From: Artocarpus heterophyllus
Lineage: Eukaryota > Streptophyta > Magnoliopsida > Rosales > Moraceae
DNA length: 64,000 bases
Reading direction: 5' to 3'
NCBI GenBank assembly: GCA_025403435.1
Contig: CM046348.1
Coordinates: 37,072,052 to 37,136,051 of the forward strand
Position 1 is the stretch's first letter; each line of letters begins with the position of its first letter. The notes beneath the pieces are model-generated. The model was not told where the DNA came from. It worked only from the letters and a program-made list of their open reading frames with translations, and did no database searches. Below are positions 59,225 through 64,000 of this stretch, in pieces. The position numbers were made by a program, and so were the translations under genes.

Positions 59225-60224
59225 CTAGTGTTGCCACGTCCTGGGTTCATCAATCGTTACTACTGCAGAGGAAACTGATGAAGTTGAAACCAAAGAAGTT
59301 GCTAAGATGGAGATAAAAACTAAAGTTGAGGCTGACGGCTTGCACCTTCCCTGGTTTGAGATCCTTGTCGAGCATTTCCTACTGGACAGCTCCTCCCAAT
59401 GTGTCCCGGCTACTGCAGAAATGGCAAGGGTTGCTTCGTCTACTGCTAGATGATCTACTGCTTCCATTGCTATGCTACCATGCCCATTCTTTACCTAAGC
59501 TTGATGATTGCTACCTCTCCTTTTGCACCCGCTAAGGTCCTCTTGATGTTCTCGCCCGATCCTTATAGTGGTGACCGTGATCTACTCCTATCGATAAGGC
59601 TGACAACTCCAACATACTAGAATTCTGAAGGCGCAAGACCACCAATTGTCGTTGAATGAATGCCTTAAGCCCTTCCTGAAACTTGATACACTTTTCACAT
59701 TCAGATACCAATGCGAATGGAGCAAACTTGGCCAACTCATCAAACATAATCTCGTGTTTTTGAACCGTCTTATTGTCCTATTCCAACCACTAGAATCCGA
59801 TGATCCTTTGGTCTCTGCATTCCTGCGAAGATGACGCTCACGAAAAAATTTCTTGAATCTTTCCCCGCCGATACTCCTACCATTCTCCAGATGCTTCGCT
59901 TACTTTTATAGGTATCAACACTGCCTGTCAACTTACAAGCCACGAATTCCACTCGACACACTACTAGTACACCAAAAGGTACCTAGACATTTTACTACTA
60001 AGTCTAACCAATTTTTAGTCACCTATAGACCCTCATTTTCCATCAAAAGCTGGGGTAAACACACGCCTAAGCTCCTTAAGGCACTCATGCTCGTGACTCC
60101 CCTTAGAAATTTTGGGCCCAGTCCTTGCTGCCATTTGCCAAAAAGCGGCAAATGATGTCCCTATCATACATTCCTCAATCGTGGGACTTACGTTAGCCAT
60201 AGTTGGATGACGCTCAGGTGCCAT
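59225..60224 (-). pseudogene. G gag remnant
   Basis: Minus-strand ORF start at 60224 (MAPERHPTMANVSP), about 90 bp from the primer-binding site. Recognisable gag pieces: CLKELRRVFTPAFDGK (about 60030-60085), RVEFVACKLTGS (about 59920-59955) and MFDELAKFAPFALVSECEK followed by CIKFQEGLKAFIQRQL (about 59650-59747). Frame changes break it into several pieces. Confidence 0.82.
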
Positions 60225-60315
60225 TCTCTCTCAATTCTAGAGACAAAATTGGACTATTTGAGGCTTTTTACTATCGTACCTATGTGTGCATAATTTTCAA
60301 AGTTCGTAACCTTGG

Positions 60316-60330
60316 GCTCTGATACCATTC
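60316..60330 (-). promoter_or_regulatory. primer-binding site of G
   Basis: GGCTCTGATACCATTC next to the right LTR is the complement of the initiator tRNA-Met site. Confidence 0.83.
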
Positions 60331-62575
60331 TGTCACGCTCCGAAGTACGGGAGGTGACGTGGCGATTGATAAAATTAATTTAATATAGTTTTTGTTAAAA
60401 AATTTTAATTTAAGGAATTAATTGATTATATTAAAAGTGCGATACAATTTAAAACTTTTGATTAATTATTAAAAATAGTAAAAACGGATAAAAAGGAAAT
60501 AAAAAGAAATAAAGGAATAGAGAAGGCAAGGAGGGTACGTGTTGAGTCCCACCAGGCCCACAACGTGTGCACACACATAGTATCGATAATAAATCATTAC
60601 AGTCACAATCCAACATGAAAAGTAAAATTTAAATAATACATGTCTTGATTCACTACAGCTACTAACCTACTCAAGATCCTCTATTGCTCGCTAGTCCGGG
60701 TAGTGGAATCTCCGTCGGTCCTAAGCTGGACTCCACCTAGAGAGGGAAAGGTTTGAAAACAAGTAAAAAGTGAGCGAAAAGTTCAATAGAACTATGTTTT
60801 AAAACAGATAAATAATTTAAACATAAAATTTACCTTTCAAGAAATAATTAGAAACAGAATTAAATAAATAAAACTATTTAAACAAGTTTTATTAAAACAG
60901 TTTGTCCAAGAAGTACCTTTTATCTCTCTCTGGGCAAACCATAATATTCACCACCGAAGTAGACCAACTGGGTTTCAGAACCTGCCCCAAGGTCGCACGT
61001 TACACGACCCGATCTCTAATTATGGCATCATGCCCTCATGTGTATTTATTATTATTTAAATCCCATGTTACCGAGTATTCTCAATTAAATTTATTATTCG
61101 ATTCATTATGATCATACAATTATTGATTAGTAATGAAAATTGCTAAGTAGTTTATCTAAACCGTTCCTTGAAATTCATTCTAAAGAAAATCATTTTGTAG
61201 AAAATCATCTTGAAGGAAATCATTTTGAAAGAAATCATTGTGTGGCCAAAAGCCCTTTTTTTAAGACATTTAAAAACATTATGTCAATTATTGAAAACTT
61301 TTGAAGAATCCTTTTGAGGCCAAAATCATTGAAAACCTAGCTACAAAAGAAGGGGTAGAATTCCTACCTCAATACTCGTGCCGGTGTCCCACACCTAATG
61401 GCTGGTCCGCTACACGTTGACTCCGCAGAACCTCGAACAACCTTAAACATAAACTAAGCTCATCAATTTCTAGCTTAGGATATTTTACATCACTAACCTA
61501 CCTCATGGTGTCCTAGTGTGCCATTTAGTTTGCAACGGGATTTCAAATTGTAAAAGTAGATGAAAAACGACAAATCTTCACTATGCCCGGTCGGCTTGCC
61601 GGTCTCCTTGGTCCAGCCTGCCAAACTGTGCAATTCGGCCTCTTGACAAGCCAGGTCTGGTCGGTGAAACTTTTTCAGGTTGGGCCTGCCGGTTGTATGA
61701 ATCCGGCCTACCAAACTCATGAATCCGGCTTACCAAACTTCAAGTTCGGCTTACCGAACTAGGAAATTCCAGAAGTTTCCAGAACCCGAGCCTCGGCCTT
61801 CCGAGCTCAATTCTCAATTTCAACCTGTTTTCTCAAATCCCAAGTATACAAAACACTCATAGAAGGTAGAAAAACATAGTAGGTCACTTTTAAACTAATT
61901 AAAACAAGATTTACATTGAAAAATCTAATAAAATCTGAAAATAGAAAAATAGAGAAAAAAATAAAAAATCTTGATTCAAATCCATTTTTCTTCAAACTAA
62001 GCTTAGATTCTAGCTATTTTAAGTTTCTCTAACTTAGATTAAATGTTTTCTAAGTTTAAATGAGTTCAGATTTCAAAATACAAAGAAAATTGAAAAAGTT
62101 TTAAAATTTTGAAAACTAACCTTGATTAAATCCTTGAATCGAGTTTATGGTTGTTAAATCACACTCTCAAGCCTTCAATCCACTGAAAACCGAAAGCTTG
62201 GCTTGATTTTTTATTCAAAAATTTAAGAAAGAAGAGAGAGAAAGGGAGGCAGGGAGAGTGAGACAAGAGAGAGAGGAAGAGAGAGAAAGAGTGAGGGAAA
62301 AGGAGAGAGGGGAGTAGTTTAAATATAAAGAAGTAAAACCAACACAAGAAAGCTGTGTGCGATACATAGTTTTTAAACGGGATGTATTTAGTATTTAACA
62401 AATAGTTTTGTTTCAAAAATTCAAAATAACAAATTAAAATGATCAAATTAATTTAAAAGTCAAATTTATTAGGACATCATTGTAAAATATTTAGATTAGG
62501 CTCGAATTAAAATTTGGCACATTAACCCATCATTTTACACACTAAAACCACTTAATTAATTTTCAAGACGTTACA
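60331..62575 (-). repeat. 5' LTR of G (right)
   Basis: Pairs with 44936-47239. Differences include several short deletions, for example around 61530 against 46140-46190. GC-rich cassette at 61587-61760. Confidence 0.9.
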
Positions 62576-62580
62576 GAATT

Positions 62581-62662
62581 TCAATGGTGGAGGTACGTAA
62601 CGATCTGTATTTCCGCGTTTGATTTGTATGCTTGATGTTATTGCATATAATTTAGTCTAACA
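62581..62662 (+). repeat. 3' LTR of element A, right part
   Basis: TCAATGGTGGAGG...AGTCTAACA matches the last 80 bases of the 5' LTR (to 6292). It is followed by AGCTC, the right target duplication of A. Confidence 0.92.
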
Positions 62663-64000
62663 AGCTCTTCATGGTAGCTGTCGACACTTCTTTTATGCAA
62701 TTTGATACTGATCTCTATCGATAACCAAGTGACCTAAAATCTTTTGGCCCCTGATATTAGTTATGACATTAATTGTAGAAAACACTTGTCTGGCAAGCAT
62801 TTATTCATACACATAATGTTTGTTAATGTTACGATATATTGTTGGTTAGGCAGTCTAGTATTCCTGTTATTATTATCTGTTCATAATTTTTATTGCTGAG
62901 ATATAACCTGTGTCACATTTGAGGCATGCATGTGAATATCAGACCATGAAGTAAAAGGAATAGTGTAAAAGTTAGGAGTAACTATGAAATTCACATTTAA
63001 CACTTTTTGTTACATGTGGTTCAAAGTTGTTGTTTGTTGGACACTTTGACCGGTTGGACCTCTTGAACACTCGATTTTCCTGTTTCAGCAATGGTCTTTA
63101 CTATTCTTCCAATGCTCAAGTCCCCGCCATGTTGGACATTTGCTTTCTTCCTTTCTTCTAAGGCCGGTTTGCTTTAGACAAATTCATTTCTCTGCACTTC
63201 ATTCATGTAAGAAACTGTAGCTATAATATATATATATATATATATATATGTTCCATCACCCTTCTTGGTAAATAGTTTCGCTGCAGAAGACCTAGCAGTT
63301 TTTCAGTGGATGCCCTTTTCTTGTAATAATGTGCTAATAATTTATCAGCGTTGGATGATGAATGAGTTAATCTGGCTCAACAACAAAAAGTTTCAATTTC
63401 AACGAGCGGCGAAGCCAGGATCATATTTCGGGGGCATAAATTAAGAATTTGAAAATTTAAAAAAATCCTCAAAATATGAACTCTTAATTTTATTAACTAC
63501 TTGGAAGCAGGTGTTGCACGCACACATATTCAATCTATTGATTTTTTTCTTTTTATATGTGAAAAGTTCATTTTTTTTAATGTATTGTACTTTTAAGAGT
63601 TTAGCTTAGTTATAAGAATATCGAAGTAAAATGGACTAAAATGCAAATTTCAATTAAAACATGTGGTTGAGAGTGCTCCAAGGAAAAAAGTTTAAATAGG
63701 GCAAATTTGGAAAAAAAAATACTTCAAAATGCTACAGTAGGGACGTAGTTTAGAGAAATTATTTTGATGGGTCATTTTAAAAATTTAGAAGAACCACAAT
63801 TGATACAAGAAAGATTGCATGGAAAATATATTGGAAGGAAAAGATTAAAATATATATTTTTAATAGGAGAAAATTGGAGAAAAAAATTAATTAAGCACAT
63901 TTAAAAGTAGAATTTAATAGGGAAAAAAAAAGCAAAACAAAAATTTGAAAACAATAAAAATAATAAAATTAGATTTAGTGAGGTCATATTTGCAATTTTT
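62663..64000. other. host flank right of the nest
   Basis: Non-coding sequence contiguous with 5865 before A inserted. An (AT)n tract lies at about 63224-63249. GCGGCGAAGCCAGGATCATA near 63403 resembles a phrase often met in plant repeats, but I cannot place it. The rest is AT-rich with no supported gene. Confidence 0.55.

Larger units (their letters stand above)
44936..62575 (-). mobile_element. element G: minus-strand Ty3/Gypsy retrotransposon
   Basis: LTRs at 44936-47239 and 60331-62575 start TGTCACG and end GTTACA on the plus strand. Exact 5-bp duplication GAATT (44931-44935 and 62576-62580) in the A 3' LTR. Primer-binding site complement GGCTCTGATACCA near 60316-60328, so the element reads on the minus strand with its 5' LTR at right. 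Gag lies next to the right LTR and integrase next to the left LTR, in Gypsy order. The tail motif AAATTTCGAGGACGA (complement at 47262-47277) is what I know from Tekay/Del-type elements. The LTRs differ by many substitutions and several indels, so it is fairly old. H interrupts pol. Confidence 0.92.
5866..62662 (+). mobile_element. element A: outer Ty1/Copia retrotransposon, host of the whole nest
   Basis: Both outer ends are recognisable: a 427-bp 5' LTR (5866-6292) and a 3' LTR split by element G (44606-44935 and 62581-62662). The LTR begins TGTTAG in the 3' copy (CGTTAG in the 5' copy, one mutation) and ends CTAACA (CTAATA in the 5' copy). The flanking 5-bp duplication AGCTC is exact (5861-5865 and 62663-62667). 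A primer-binding site for initiator tRNA-Met follows the 5' LTR and a polypurine tract AAGTGGGAGAA (44595-44605) precedes the 3' LTR. Gag, integrase, reverse transcriptase and RNase H remnants occur in Copia order, full of stops. Removing the insertions B1, B2, F and G would leave a few-kb Copia element. It is the oldest insertion here because every other one lies inside it. Confidence 0.93.

Noticed and set aside
59326..60155. Plus-strand ORFs in the G gag region
   Set aside because: They are antisense to recognisable gag pieces on the minus strand.
5866..62662. Envelope gene or integrated viral (caulimovirus-like) sequence
   Set aside because: All pol regions follow Copia or Gypsy order with LTRs and target duplications. 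I saw no envelope or movement protein.
63210..63250. Microsatellite as a possible regulatory element
   Set aside because: A plain (AT)n tract with no further signal; common in plant intergenic DNA.

Overview
This is plant nuclear DNA, probably from a dicot. It is AT-rich, has introns with GT/AG borders, and is mostly LTR retrotransposons primed by initiator tRNA-Met. Two stretches of host DNA (about 1-5865 and 62663-64000) flank one retrotransposon nest of about 56.8 kb. There is one ordinary host gene, at the left: a five-exon plant mobile domain (PMD) gene of the MAIN-LIKE family (MAIL2-like, 785 codons, 2355-5159). It looks intact.

The nest begins about 0.7 kb downstream of that gene. The outer element A is an old, degraded Ty1/Copia element (5866-62662) with a 5-bp target duplication AGCTC at both ends. 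It has been broken open several times: (i) B1 (8736-17046), a Copia element in the A gag that later underwent a rearranged tandem duplication; (ii) B2 (17725-38964), same family, in the A integrase, itself hit by a solo LTR D (24932-26946, duplication GATTG) and by a reverse-oriented sibling C (28211-37818, duplication GAGAC); (iii) F (39997-43131, duplication GAAAA), a 3.1-kb solo LTR in the A reverse transcriptase; (iv) G (44936-62575, duplication GAATT), a decayed minus-strand Ty3/Gypsy element in the A 3' LTR; and (v) H (49573-58516, duplication AAAAT), inserted inside G.

H is the most interesting object. Its two 2,356-bp LTRs differ, by eye, at one position, so it is very young. It has a primer-binding site and polypurine tract but no gag or pol. 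It carries two intact intronless ORFs on its own sense (minus) strand: a 173-codon ORF I do not recognise, with a CX2CX4CX3C cysteine cluster, and a 229-codon LONELY GUY (LOG) family protein with an intact PGGxGTxxE motif. LOG enzymes activate cytokinins. H therefore looks like a non-autonomous Gypsy element that captured a hormone-activation gene by way of RNA.

A second theme is a GC-rich, nearly palindromic motif (TTCGGCCTGCCGA and variants) in clusters in the LTRs and leaders of the B/C/D Copia family and again in the LTRs of the unrelated Gypsy element G. All gag/pol regions in A, B1, B2, C and G are broken by stops, frameshifts or deletions; they are described as remnants only.
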